A DNA stretch of 64,000 bases from Ophioderma brevispina. Lineage: Eukaryota; Echinodermata; Ophiuroidea; Amphilepidida; Ophiodermatidae. The position numbers and the translations under genes were made by a program. Shown here in pieces: positions 12,401-25,900 of this stretch. Location of the stretch: contig JAMKCH010005481.1 in assembly GCA_023653785.1 (NCBI GenBank), forward strand, positions 1 to 64,000. The letters are read 5' to 3'. Every line of letters starts with the position of its first letter. The stretch's first letter is position 1. The notes under the pieces are model-generated. The model did not search any database. It was not told where the DNA came from and saw nothing but the letters and a program-made list of their open reading frames with translations.

Positions 12401-14990
12401 CTGTCTTACTACAGCACCATTTACTAATTGGGCCTTGTCAAAACCTTCGGCGAGGCGCACGTGATTGTATTTGGGGGTTATTCAACTCTGGTCTGTGTTT
12501 GGCATCGTTTTCATGAATTCTAACCACCTTGTTTGGTATTGCATTGCTTTGGTCCGTTAAGATATACACTTTATTTGTTACCCACTTATTTTATTTTTTC
12601 GAATACACATTTACAATTATATTTTATTTCCTGGTACAGGGGGGGCCAATCAGGTTGTCAAAGGTGGAAACAAAGTAAAGGTATTACAAACAGAAGCCTG
12701 CAAAAACTCAAATAAAAAGAAAATCAATAAGAAACAAACGAAAACACAAAAATAAGGGCCAAATAGAACACACATAACCAGTAAAATAAGGACCGAGATA
12801 AATAACACCACTCAAGCTGGTACCACCCACCAACCATCAAACTAGTCCACGTCCAGCTTTACTCGAAATAAGGCTACTTTGTTGTACTATATTTTTCTGT
12901 TTTTTTTTGTTCTCAATCTCTTGTACTTGTGCACATTTTATCTTAAATGACTTCTGCTGTTTTGATTTTTTTTAATAGCATAGATTTTTTTCTACTCAAT
13001 TTTTCATTATTTATCAAGTTCAGCATCATTTTCTGTATTTACGTTTCTCTAAAACTGGGTTTATAAAGAGATGCTGCTGCTTTGGTTGGTGACAGGTTTC
13101 ATTCGACATGACATGCTGTGTTTTTTTGGATGTACATTGATTTCATGCTGCATGGTGTCTCTCTTTTTCACTATTTTGATCTAAACTATCCCCTCATTTG
13201 ATTTTTTCTTCCTCTAGATCCCATCAAATTATATTGCTGGTATTAAAATTATGATCTACTATTTTTTTGGTACACCCTGTAAAAACAGTTTGCTTAACCT
13301 TCGTCCCGCCAGGGGTTTTTTTTATAAGGGGGGGGGGGGGCGGTAATTAAATGGGCCAAACACGATATCTTCTTCTTAGGTATAGGTGTGTAGATACATA
13401 TGTCCTTTTCTTAATAAAGTCAAACACAATGCAAGTTTTAATTAACCATATGACGTCACAGTGAGTCATAACTGAGTTTATTTTAACGTTATTTGTAAGC
13501 ACATCTCAAACTCAAGGGGTTTTCGACCATTTCCGCCATTCACACAAGCAAAATTGGTATTTATTTGTCAATGATGGGCGCCAATAAGCATATTATGGTG
13601 ATTACTCTAAAAAAATAGACAAAAACAATATTGTCAGTTATTTGCTTACAGTAGCATCTACGTAACATAAATACCATTTTGGGGCATTTTACCACAGTAA
13701 AGTATAGGAAGGTGGCACCCACCTTTCGACTTTGCGGGACAAGAGCCCTGACCTAGCTCCCTTACGAGGGTACCACCAATTGTTTTCGCTAAATTACCGC
13801 AAAGGTAACATACAATTACATAAACGCCTGATTATAATATTCGTTTGCGACAGGGAATCATCCTTGGGAACGGGTACAGTGAAAGTGTCAGGAGACGGAT
13901 TTTTTTTGAGATACGAATTTTCTCGTAATTCTACTTGATCGGCTGTATAGTACACAGCCTATTTCGACACATGGCGTTGCGTTCAATTTTTGTGTTAAAG
14001 CGCTTTTTCAATTGATTTTATTACTTTTGAAGGGTGAAGATTCAAAATGAAACATGTGCATTTTTCTAGACAGTTTAGGGACCTTCAAAATCAGAAATGG
14101 CAGCTGTACGGAAATTCCAGATAAATGTATTCCATTTCATTGGACTTCTTGGCATTTACACACAACTACTAATCTTTTAATGATCATAGAAATAAATCTT
14201 GACATCTTAGGCCAACTGGAATGTATTCTAACTGTAATTTTTCCATCTATCAAATCACCTTTCAAAATGGCTGCATTAGCACAAATGGCGCATTTACGTT
14301 AATGGTAATAATTAATAATACGTTAAACAAAACACACTACTACAAACAAAAATCATCCTTGGCTGGTGAAACCTACCAGACGAAGCACAATCTCATCATA
14401 AAACAACTATAATGAAATAAATACTTCAACAACAATCTTTTTTTTCTGCTATTTCTGTTAAAAATTGCTGCCATTTAGTTCAAAATGGCCGCTATTACCG
14501 TTCATTATTTTAATAAATAGAGAAAATATCCCTATTTCACAAATTGCTATTAAACCGATCACAGCAGATCTAGAATCCATCATAAGCAATTGGATGATAA
14601 TGAGATTGTTTTCTCAGTTGCAGAGGTTATCTTCTTACCTATACAAGTCCAAGGTGTACACTAAGGTCAAGGTAGCTACGACGTGTTTTTTTTGTGGGCT
14701 CCATCTTCCAACTGAAGGATCACTAGTTCCCCATATTTATCGTGCCCACAACATTGGCACTGATATAGGTATCATCACCAATTAGTGGACCGGGTCTTTT
14801 TCCTTCAAACCAGATGAGTATTGAGGATACGCACCGATGCCCACTTTGTTTCAGAGGAAATACCTCCTGGTAGAAACAATCGCGCTGTCACCTTCGGAGC
14901 ATACTTTCCTACCCTTTTTAAGAAAAGCACTCTTGATATATCTCCCACTGTGAAGGTGACTTATTAGGGAAAATCCACCTTATGCAGTAT
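9401..14990. other. Long non-coding stretch; low-complexity patches only
   Basis: No exon could be supported. What can be seen: an A-rich tract at about 9541-9580; a short (CTCA)n run near 10743; an ATG/ATC-rich self-complementary tract at about 11690-11775; an A-rich, strand-skewed patch at about 12660-12780; a 12-base G-run near 13331; and a short resemblance to the end of inverted-repeat family A near 14055-14080. A possible C2H2-like pattern (C-x2-C-x12-H-x4-H) is readable on the plus strand at about 14683-14750 in a short frame, but without any supporting domain. Confidence 0.4.
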
Positions 14991-14999
14991 CACTTTTTC

Positions 15000-16165
15000 T
15001 AGATTAGTTGTGTTCATGGGGTCTCTGTGGCTCTGGACTAATTTTGGCGGGTTAAAGCTGGTTTTGTGAGTCGCTCACCATTCCACTTTCCTCATAGCAT
15101 ATTGCTGGAGTTGCTTATCGCCATATTTGAGCTTCTGCCGTGAGCCAGGAGCTTCGCTCTGAGTGCAATTTTGGATGCTCTATCGGTTATAGCCTTTCTC
15201 CTTTCCTTTAGGACTGGCCCCAAGGATGCCAGGGCATTTGTTGACTGCTGTATTGCAGAAACCCTCTGCTTCCTACTTCATTGGAAAGTGTAGTAGACCA
15301 TCCTCTGCTTTCAAACAGTCGGCCATTAGATCTGGCATTTGCACTTCTTTCAGCATCTGCATTGGATAATTCCCATAGGGACGCGTCACCATCTATGATG
15401 ATCACGGTCTTTGATTTGGTAGAAAAATGGTGATTCTGTCTCTTAGCTGTCTCGTCATTTCTGGAGGGAACTATTTGTTTGTGTTCCTCAATCCATCAGA
15501 ATATCAGTCATTGGCCTTCTCAAAATGTTGGTTGTTCTGTCTTAGTCATGCATATTGGTAAGACTGGATTTCGTATAGGTTTGTACTATCAGCTGTGCGA
15601 AAGGCTATTGTATAGATGGAGTTCAGATTCTCAGTTGCGATGATTATTTGTTTTTTGTTCATTCGGATTATGGTCTCTACGACATCCAAACCTGTAGAGA
15701 TTGCTCGCTCTCAGTGTTTTGGTCTTCGGCACAGTTGTATCTTTCCGCTGTGAGAGTAACTACAGCTATTAAGGATATGAACAGTATACATTACATGATG
15801 CATATTGGCAGGAGTCCCAAAAATTGGTCTTGCCCACAGCTTCAGATTGGCCGGGATGGAGTATGATCATGGATTCATTGAGGTGGAACACTATGCACGC
15901 TCTGGGCGTCAGACATACAAAAATTTTCTTCTTCTTCAGGAGGTGTCGACCTGCATTAGACTCCAGTTCAACCACTGCCCTTTTTTTGCACATCCGTAAA
16001 GGTAAACCAGCATGTCTCTTCCCCTCATCTACTCTACATCGTTTATTTGTCCGGTGAGGCATTTCCCTTGTCCTTGATGACTCATTCCTTCTCAGCTTTT
16101 GGTCTTTTTTGTACCGCAAGACAGGATCTATCCCGTCTGACTCGAGCCATTTTCATTTAGATTAA
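15000..16165 (-). mobile_element. Possible R2-like LINE tail, decayed
   Basis: On the minus strand at about 15410-15290 a segment reads TVIIIDG...RLFESRGWSTTL. It resembles the block after the endonuclease zinc finger in LINEs with a restriction-like endonuclease (R2/NeSL type), where a TVxIIDV strand is followed by an RGYxTTV block. Downstream segments to about 15050 are charged and broken by stops, and upstream segments to 16120 are basic but not recognisable. No reverse-transcriptase motif was found, so this is a tentative call on one weak block. It could instead be an unrelated relic. Confidence 0.35.
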
Positions 16166-16647
16166 TGCCCGTTTTTTCTGTTCTAATTCTTCTATACCAT
16201 TCCATCTTTTGGCTTTCTCTATTTTACTTTCCATCCTTTCCACTCATTTTTCTTTAGAGTGGTCTATGATCGCCATCTTTAGATTTTGAAAATCAAAGCA
16301 CCCAAGCCATAAAAAAATGTGGAGTCAGAAAGGATGTGCTCTGGGAAATTGCACTGTCGAGGCAACAAGTTGCCCTGCTGACAATTTCATGCACATATGA
16401 TTGAACAAATAGAGACACTAAGTGAGGCTGTTGGTTTTGGCACATTTCACATTTATCATTGATTCAGTAACTCATGTTTATTAAGAGCATTATCACCAAT
16501 GGTGGGTATTAATTATGGACGCAGGAGATATATTCGTGGTCAACAGGAAAGGCAGCTGATTTCAGTTCCTGCGGGTTTATATAAAATTACCAATGTCTAA
16601 TTGCGGGTTATGGCCATAGCTATCTATAATTTCGTGATATCAATATA

Positions 16648-17464
16648 ACACTTAAGTGACCAAGTGTTTCAATCCCGTTGGTGCCCAATGGGGGGGGGGA
16701 TCCATGGGGAACCCCCTAGGAACCCTTTCCCCGCGGGATTTTTTGCACTAAATTTATACCACATTTGAAGTGGCACAAACCACCCCAAATCAGCAACAAA
16801 AATACAATTTGTTTATTTTGGCTCAAATTAGGGCAAAACATTGTTTTCACAACACGCGAAATTTGTGGAAAAAAGATGAAAATTAAATTTTAGCCTTGGG
16901 CTTACAAACCCAAACATTTTGAAAACTTATTTTATGTTGATATCTATTCTAGTAAGAACCCAAATTACATATCTTTAACAAAAAACTAGCAGTTTTTTTA
17001 GGGAATCCTGTTATTTTTTAACGTACGGGTGTTGCAAAATACGGCGTCATTTTCCCATAGAGTTTGTACAGTTAACAGTTTAGCAACATCCCAGATGAAA
17101 TTGTTTGTTTTCAGCACATAAAGGGTTATTTTTTTAATGTTCTACTAATTGTTTACGTACTGTATGTGTGAACTTATATATCAGCAAAAAAAATTTGCTT
17201 TGGTTCTTGGTTGCTTATTCCTATTTTTAAAAATATTCCTGAATGACTTCTGTTGTGCCCAAGGGGGGGGGTGTTCCATGGGACCCCCACTAAATTAACC
17301 CTTCAACGGCTTGTGCCGATTTAATTAGTTGGGTATGAACAAAGCGCTTTAAAGTCAGACAATTACAAAAAATTGTGGCGCAAAATCCCACGCGTAAGCG
17401 GCCATCTGAAAACAAATGTTGGGGGTCCCTAGGAACCCCCCCCCCCCCTTGGTCACTTAAGTGT
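16648..17464. mobile_element. TA-flanked inverted-repeat element, family D copy 1
   Basis: The element starts ACACTTAAGTG and ends CACTTAAGTGT. Each end is itself nearly palindromic, and each is flanked by TA, the target duplication typical of Tc1/mariner and related insertions. Just inside both ends are G/C-runs with GGAACCCC-type sequence in opposite orientation. There is no open frame, so it is non-autonomous. A diverged second copy lies at 60673-61339 and also shows TA at both sides. Confidence 0.85.
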
Positions 17465-19098
17465 TATCAGTGGCTTTGGGTTTCTTTTGAATTTTAATTA
17501 TTCATCGTAATTTGTTTTCGATTTAAGGTCTTTTCATATTTTGTTGCCAAGCTCAGATTCAAAATACACTTACAATTAACTTGATCAAAGTAGTTAGGAC
17601 TATTGATGTTGTGAGCTACATTAATGCTTCAGAAAATAGAACTGATTTATCACTATTTGTTGATGACTTCAATTCATCAAGCGTCTAACCAAGCACTTTG
17701 TAATCACTACCAGTGGGTATCCATATAAAACACTTTTCATGCCTATTGTTATTAACAACTAGATGAGGAGCAATGGATTGCACATTTAACAGTTTACCCT
17801 ACCCGTTTTAACCTATGTTAATCCCATATGCGCATGATGTTGAAGGCCTCTTATTTTGAGGCGGCCATCTTGGATTTTACAATTATGAGATGGAAAATGT
17901 CTTTTCAAACGATGCTGTATGAAGAGAGATATGGTCGTTCAAAGTCCTAACAGTTAACATGTTATAACCATTGCATATGATATTCGACAATGCTTCACAT
18001 TACAAAACCATGCATGTTGATACAATCCTTGGTAATTGGCAGCCATTGTTGGCACCATATTGGTGTTTTATAACTTTTTTTGACTACTATAATCTATAAC
18101 ATTAATTGATTAATGTTTTAGTATGAAAGAAATGATTTCCACTCCTTAAAATTCCATTTGGACCGACATTTATATGGTCCTGTGTTATTTTAATATATTT
18201 GTTTGCCCCGCTAATTGATTTTTGGCGGCCATCTTTGATTTCCCACTTACCCCCCTCAGAAAAAATGGCAACATGTTTTTTTGCATTTTATGTCCTCAAA
18301 TGGGACAAAATCAACTTTAAGTTCTCTTGTAAATTTAACACAAAAAATTGAACGAAACTGAACATAAGGCTCTGTACGAGAGTATATGCCTCCGGCCACT
18401 ACCGAAACTTTTCCGGTTCGATGGTGTATTGGACCAACAAATACCAAACCGCAAACTTTGGTTTGAACTTGCCCGCTGTATCGTAATCGTCCCGATATAA
18501 ACCGTGCTTGATTTTCTGTGGTGCACGACAGAAAATACTAAATCATCTTTTTTACTTAAAGACGACGTATTCGGCTTATTCACTTCATGTGTGATCTAAT
18601 AGTGTGGTAAGCATTCCAATATGCAAAAAACCCGTGTTCGAAAAAAATGGGGGGCGCTTCTTCTGACTTGCTAAACCATAGTGATTTTGAAATATTACGA
18701 TGTACATTCACTTGTTGTTTAATACTCATTATTATATATTTTCCGTTTAATCAAATTGCACGGAACCGCATCCTTAAAGATCAAGTTTGTATTTTATTTT
18801 TAGATGTGAAGCCGGGATAGTGAGTAGAATTTAAAACGCAGTATTTGTCTGGATTATATTATTAAACATGCTTAAATCATAAGCACACCCAACATTTGAA
18901 CGGTTGGTACTTTTGGTGTACAGGTCGTCTTGTGGCCTCTTGGAGAATCTGATTTATTTAAGATTATAATGCTCACAAAATTTGCACCGGTGTTTTAAAT
19001 CCTAAGTACATTGTCTACACTTTTCAATAAAATTGTTTTTAATTTCTGATGGCTTTTGATTTACAATATTTTTTTCCTGTGTGTGTGTTTAATTTCAG
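17465..19098 (+). other. Non-coding; upstream intron of the transporter gene
   Basis: No exon was found. Because the exon that follows begins in the middle of a transporter, this stretch is inferred to be intron. It holds two copies of GGCGGCCATCTT (about 17860 and 18224), which match a YY1-type core on the reverse strand. Confidence 0.4.
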
Positions 19099-19919
19099 GT
19101 ATGGGAATTGGTATAGCAAATTTTTCCATTGTAGCTGCTATTCCAAAATATTGTCCGAAAAACATGCACAACGCTTTTGGAATCACCAATGCTGCTGGGG
19201 CAGTAGGCATGATAATATATCCGCCTATCTTTGAGATTCTTATCCAGCAATATGGTTGGAGGGAAGCATTTCTTTTGTTGGGCGCATTTAACGCAAATGT
19301 CATTGTGTGTGGTGCATTGCTACGCCCGATTGTCGATGGAAACCAACACGGATACATTGCAATAGACCAAAGCAACATTATATCCAACAATGACAAGGAG
19401 TCCTCTAATCGCTGGTCTTGGATATCCAAATATATTGCACGGACGATTGGGAACTGTTATTTTCTCCTCATTGATCATCCAAAATTTGTAGTCATTTTAG
19501 TGGCTGAATGTATTTCTGGATTATTACATGCTGTATGGGTGATATTTCTTGTTCCACATGCCGTAATAAGGGCTTGTCTCCCCAAATAGCCTCGTTTCTT
19601 TCTTCTAGCGGTGCAATAGGCACTCTATTAGGCAGGCTGATGATGGGCCCAATCATTCAAAGTGGTTATATCTCTGCAATGCAACTTTATATCATCTTAT
19701 CAATTAGTAATGCTATAGCCTTCTTCATGGATGTGTTTTTCGCACAGTTTTGGATATTAGCAATACTTGCCTTTGTTAATGGTCTTGCTTGTGGAGTATT
19801 AGTTATTCTCTGTTCCAGTGCTTCAGCGGAAATTCTAGACGAAGATCATGCTGTTGAAGGTTACAGTATAGCTATAATGTTTTATCCGATTGGAAATATC
19901 GTAGGCGTTCTTGTAATGG
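19099..19919 (+). CDS. MCT-like transporter, internal exon with frameshift
   Basis: The acceptor TTTCAG ends at 19098 and the donor GGTAAGA starts at 19920. The exon encodes about 273 residues: roughly the fourth to eleventh membrane helices, with the large central cytosolic loop (about residues 92-120 of the exon, rich in Ser, Asn and Asp) between the two six-helix halves. The first frame runs to LVPHAVI near 19570. The correct frame resumes with GLSPQIASFL one base short, so one base is missing in the stretch GCCGTAATAAGGGC. Everything after it to the donor stays open and matches the family. The helix with LLGRLMMGP corresponds to the conserved GxLGR/GP region of the C-terminal half. Confidence 0.85.
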
Positions 19920-22900
19920 GTAAGATATACCATATTTTCTTTATATCATTTTAAGTGCAACCCCACGTAAATATTTAGTATAGCTTGCAAGGTTTCAAAA
20001 ATAGATTTTGCTTATAACTGTGACGGGTGGAAGGGTTTGGGTGGAATGTTGCCGGAATGCAAATGAGGATGGTTGCCATAGGCAACGGCCATTTTGTTGT
20101 TTTGGGCAATTTTAGTATTTTGGAGTTGAAAAAAGTGAAAATTTGCCTTTTAAGAAGGGCCATTGCTAGGACAGTTGACACTATGTTTAAAATTAGTTTC
20201 CATAATCCAAATAAAGCCCCATCTTATTCTGTTCAAATAACAAAATTTGCTCAAATATGATCTTTAATGTGATTTTGGAGAACCCCTGGCAACACTGTCG
20301 TTTTACACACTGAAAAACTGACTTTTTGGCCTATGTTTGTAAGAGAAAATCCACTTGCGCACTCTTCTAGAATATGAATTTCTGCAGTCAGTAAACAGAC
20401 CTTGCCCCAAACATATCTGATTTGAGAACAGCTGAGCGGAAAGATTATTTATCATAAGGCGGAGTGACAGAAAAGAGACATTTGTGAAAAATTCCAATTC
20501 TAATATAGGGACTTTAATTGGCCAAATTGTTGTATGAAGATGCATTCTGGTCTGTTTGCCTACAATTTTTCTATCATTCTGAATGTTCTTGCCGAACCAT
20601 TATTATCAGATTCAGTTGTTGATTGGCAGCTGATACAGTGCTGCCCGAGGCTTAGTATGTGTTATTTTGTACACGTCCATTCGCTATAATCAGGTACATT
20701 AAAGGATTATTGGTTGGATCTATTGGTACATATATAATGAAATATCCCGAATATGACATACTGGATGGTTTGCATGGTCAATGGGGTATCCTTGCGAAGA
20801 AAGAAGCAAACACCCTTTCATGCTTAACTTTTAGAAAGCTAGTACAGGATTTAAGGAAGCCGCAACGTTTATTATTTAAGCTATCATTTTACCACAAGAC
20901 CATGTTAGTCTTTCACACCAATTTGAAAGATGATCGGTGGTTAGTGGTTAGTCAAGTTCTGGCCTGTTTGAAAGACTATCGCGTTTACTTTTAACATTGA
21001 AATTAAAAGCACATGCTTTAATTTACGTTTTCCTTTAATATAATAAAAATTTATCAAAAATGGCATACATTTGTGCAAATGTATGCCATTTGTTTATAAA
21101 GGAGCTTGGGATTTGAGAAATATTAGTTTTAAAATAAAATTAGGAAACTCTTCATTATACAAAGAAGCACTACTCGGAACATTGAAAAGTACGTAGATTG
21201 ATGAAACGCGCAGTAGTGAGTTGCGAAACAAGGGGGTGAAACGATTCCCCCAAAAAACAAGTGTCCGTGCTGGGCGATGACATTTTGAATATTGCACGGA
21301 ATAATAATTATCAGTTTTTGGGTGCGTGTATACCACCACATATGTCAATTCGATACAAACAATGTACACAAAATATCAGTTGGTGGATGTCGGTGCTATT
21401 GGGTGGTTTAAATTTTGTCCTAACCATGGCCACACAAAACTAATTGAAATGACACATCAGTCGTCTTGATTTAAAAATAAACCGCATCAATGAATACATC
21501 TTTTCACCTAAGCGCGCATTGCATATGAGAAAAAATAGTAGCTGAGCACAATGATCAGGTACCCACTTATCATTACACCTGGCCCACCCTATAAACAAAC
21601 AGAAATTAATTTGATCAGACCATTAGGGATATGCAAAGCGGCACCAACAGTATGTCGGAAGAAGAAGCGGAGGCAGCCATTGCTTTCTATTGTGGTACTA
21701 TATGTTTCTTTTGGTCGCCAAAAACCATGCGAGACGGTGAATTTCTAAAAGATAACGTAACGTTTTGACTCTCTAACTATATAGACCTCTGTCGTGTCCA
21801 CACGGTCTGACTTAAGTCACTTAATAACGGTATTAACTCTGATCGGTATTAACGTCGGACTTAAAGTTGCCCGTGGTGGACGCGCACTGATCGGAGTAAA
21901 TCCTCTCGGTATTACTATCGGACTTAATTTTGGTCGTGTTGACGCGTAATTTAACGGCATTGGCGCTTAGATCCGACATAACTTTAAGTTCCGATAAGCT
22001 CATACCGGTACTCTAGCCTGACCGTAATTTGTCATTGCAACTGTCTTCGGAGTTATATAAAACTTTCACACCAAAGAAGGGTTGAATAATGAATTAAATT
22101 GAAAGAACATGTGAAAACATCTGACTCTAATCGAACTATGTTTTACTCATGCACAGTAACCTAAACACCATGACCATTTAAATGGTAATTAAATGGCAAC
22201 AGGGTGAAGGGCCTAGAATGGTGAGGAGAGGGCAGTGGAGGAGGAATATTGGGAATGGGAGTGGGAACTGGATATGATGGGAGAGGGGAGGAGATACGGG
22301 CTGTTCCTCTGTGTCGGGCCCTTTTTCGTGGGCCTGGCAGTTGCCTTGCTCGTATGTCCGTGTGTATCCTTTCCTTTTTTCTTTTTGTCTGTCCGTTTTC
22401 CTCTTTGCGTTTTATTGCCCTTGGCCTTGTGTGGGCGTGTTTCTTGGGGCCGTGTCCTGGTGGTCTTCCACCCTTTCCCCCCACCCCAACCCGGCCCCCC
22501 CCTGTTTTCCCTCGAGGCGACGCTGCCACCACGACCACTAACCGGAGCCAAGGCATCTCACCTGGGAAGGTAGGGGGAGGGGGAATGATGAGGGGAATAG
22601 GGACCTCAAACGTGCATCAATGTTGCAAAAAATCACCTAGCCAAAATAACTGAAATAAGGAGACTTTCTGAAATGCAATGCAACAAACTGAGGAAATGTG
22701 AAATAATAAATATATTATTTTGAAAACTTTATTTTGTATGAATGGTGATAACATAATATAAATCATAAAATATCAACGCTTGAATGTATGCATGAAGGAA
22801 CATAATTACTGAATGGATAAATAATAAATTCCAACTACCTTTATATTATGAATAATAAAAATAACAAAAAAGGAAGAAAAAGGAAAGGGGAAGAGGGGGA

Positions 22901-25900
22901 AAGTGAAGGAAAGGGCCGGGACAGGGTGCAAGGGAAGGTCTGGCGACAGGGCCATGTGGTCGGTTATTAGGGAGGGGTTGCGTGGCCTTGCTACGGCCGG
23001 GCCTGGCAAGGCGCCCAGAGGCTACGGGGGGAGGGGCGGGGCTGGGCCCTTGCCCCCTGCTAGGAGGGGAAGGGAGGTTTAATTGAGGGGGAACCATGTT
23101 AGTCTGAAGTTGGAGGGAAGATGGAGGGGTATGGTAGAGAGGGATGGGGAGGGGTGTAGGGGTGGGGTCTACAGGTGAACCCCGAGGCTGGGCCCGGCCA
23201 GCGGACGCGCGGACTTTCTGGGGGGCGGTGCTTCTTGGCTGGCCTTGGCAGTGGCCCACCTTTCCCCGTGTGCCATTTGCTTAAAATTCGCATGCAACAT
23301 GAAGCTGTTGCAAAGCTTAATTTGTCCCCCCCCCCATCATTGGCGTATCCAGGATTTTGGAAACAATCATGTGGATTTGGGAAACGTTAATGTACTCGCT
23401 TCGCTTTCCGCTTGGCGGCTGACTTAATTTTCTCGTTTGAGATCGCAAATGAGACGGTGGTCCATCCTCTACATGCTGTAAATCATAACTCACAACACCC
23501 CATTCTCCCTCCCTAGGCTTCTCTCCCTTCTCTTTACACTCTTCCTCGCCTTTCCTTTTTTGTTTTCTTGCCCTCCTTGCCCTTCCTTTGCCCCCCTTTT
23601 TCCCTCCTCCCCCCCCCCTTTTTCCCCCCCTTTCCCTGGGCCCCGCCCTTTTCTCCTTGTCTCTTCTCTTCTCTTTCCTCTTTTTCTTTCTCCTTTCCCC
23701 GTTCTTTTCTCTCTCTCCCTTTTTCCTTCAAAATGTCTCCCCATTTTTTTCCAGGGTGCCAGAGTCGCCCCCTTCGCCCACCCCGACTAACTAAAACCAC
23801 ACCACGCGTTCCGTTTTTACTTCAGAAAACACGAAAATGGCCACCCGTTAGTTCCGTATAGAACGCGTCCTCCACACGTACTTACTAATACCGGTATTAC
23901 GTTACGACCGGACTTACCCGCTCTTCTTCGGCATTAATCGTCGGACTTAAGCAAGTTAGGTCCGATAGAGTTTACCCCGACGCGCGTCCACAACGGCAAA
24001 TTTATATCCAACACTACAACCGATCAATTTAGGTCCGGTATAAGTTAGTATGTTCGACCCGCAGTGGAGACATACACACTTGGGGTACAATGGCGTGAGG
24101 GGAATTAGTGGATTTGTTTGTTAATTCCGCGGACTTAGTTAATACCGGTAATACCTACACGTGTGGACACGACTTTTTTGGTTTCGAACACTGATTTCTA
24201 TACAATGGATTGAAACCTGGGCTCCGTACTTGAAGACACTGAGGCCAATTGGTAATCCAAAATGAGCCCAAGCAGGTGGTTAGAGCCCGAGCCGGCCGGT
24301 CCTTTATACAAAATTGGTCCCATTGAAATTGGATCACGACTAACAGACTAACACAGATCAACCATGCAGTAGCTCATTGTATTTGCGCCTATGGGATGGC
24401 ATGTCTTAAAACGTGCACCCGGGATACAACGTCTGTTAAACAGTGTCATCTTGATGGTATTGGTGTTCGGGGTAGACCACGAATGCCCGCCCCGTTGCGG
24501 CTCCATTCATCTAATATAAATTACTGTTGTTACCCAATCTATTGTAATAGAGGAGAGTTGTGGAGTGCCAAATCGTGTGAAACGCATTTCAATACGGAAT
24601 AAACCTAAAACTCGTTCGAAAGACCTCGTCTTCATGGCCAATTCATTCCCATTGAAAAAATCTATGGTTCACACGATTTGGCATTCCTCTATGGTTATAA
24701 TGATCACCGCAGTTGGTTACAGTGCGACTGCGATAAAAATCACGCCACGCACCACGAAAATCACGCGAAAATCAGCACGATCCCGCTGAAAACAAAAACA
24801 ACATCCACACTCGACCGCGTCGCCGCGACCCCCTTTTCAAATGTCCAATCCACCACGTTTTTCATGGTTGTTGTGTTTTTAACGGCTAACTAAAAAGCTA
24901 ACAACAGTTTTTAAAATATCAACCTAACATCTAATCCTCCCGCGCCAACGCGCTCCCTGTCTTACTCCTACCGGCGCTCCCTCCCTCTTAACATTTTTCT
25001 CAAATCACGAGGTTTTAAAAAAGTGTAGTTTTTTTGGCAATAAAAAATTCTACACCGAACTTCGCTCCTATCCTTTGGTGGTGCTCAACGAAGTTCAAAA
25101 GGATGAGGCTTTATTTGGGGCAAACTTGTGCACGTGAGAAATACGCGCGTCATGGGATCTATTTTCGCTGGCTTCTGTTTCGTTCGGTATTGCATGCGGC
25201 TTTGTAAATATACCACAGTGAATAAACTGGTAGCTTCCCTGATTGCTATACATTTGTGTACATTGGTCGAATAATCTGATTTTTTTTTTTTTTTTTCGCA
25301 AGGAATACTCCAATGGCAATGAAAAACATCTGGTACGTTTTTATTTAGGGATATTTCATTATATATGTGGCCATAGATTCATCCAATAATCCCGTTAAAA
25401 TGGTATAGTTTTAATTTTGCATTCCTAGTACATATTCATGTTCCTCATTTTCTAATCTTCTGATATTTTAAACGGCAATCAAAGTAGTTTGGTGATGTTT
25501 GATAGTGTTGCCAGATTCCAAATCCGTTATCATTTTGTGCAATCTACATTGTTATATGGTGTAATAGCTTGAATCAATATTTAAAATATACATAATACTG
25601 CAGTCAGATTTTCTTCAAATTATGCTGCAGTTCAAATCTTGTGGGGAAACATAATGATCATTGAAATATTAAATATGGCTGTCAAAATGGCAACTTGGCA
25701 ACTTTGTTGGCACATTTCCTTAGTGTTATCCTCAAATACTTTCACCCTCCCTCGTCTAACCAACATTTTCTGATACACCTTTAACTCCCACTTTAATTTT
25801 GCTAAGAAAACACGTATGCTAGTTTATTTGATTTCAACATATGACTATGTGTCTCCTCTTCCAATTTGATAGCAAATTAGTAATAACAACCCTCTTTATG

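Larger units (their letters stand above)
21791..24173. mobile_element. 2.4-kb DNA element with 14-bp terminal inverted repeats
   Basis: The ends are perfect 14-base inverted repeats, GTCGTGTCCACACG at 21791 and its complement ending at 24173. Inside both ends are clustered copies of CGGTATTA and TCGGACTTAA in both orientations (for example 21851, 21868, 21927, 23950, 24130), the kind of subterminal motif that DNA transposases bind. The centre (about 22200-23780) is GC-rich with purine-only and pyrimidine-only runs and encodes nothing recognisable. No clear target duplication flanks it. It is probably a non-autonomous DNA transposon. A hAT-like or P-like origin is possible but not shown. Confidence 0.75.

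Noticed and set aside
22161..23860. Several long overlapping open frames on both strands
   Set aside because: They fall in GC-rich purine/pyrimidine-skewed DNA inside a mobile element and give low-complexity Pro/Gly/Lys/Arg-rich translations with no domain.
24255..24310. Sequence with GTGGTTAGAGC resembling the A box of a tRNA-derived SINE
   Set aside because: No B box and no second copy in the window.
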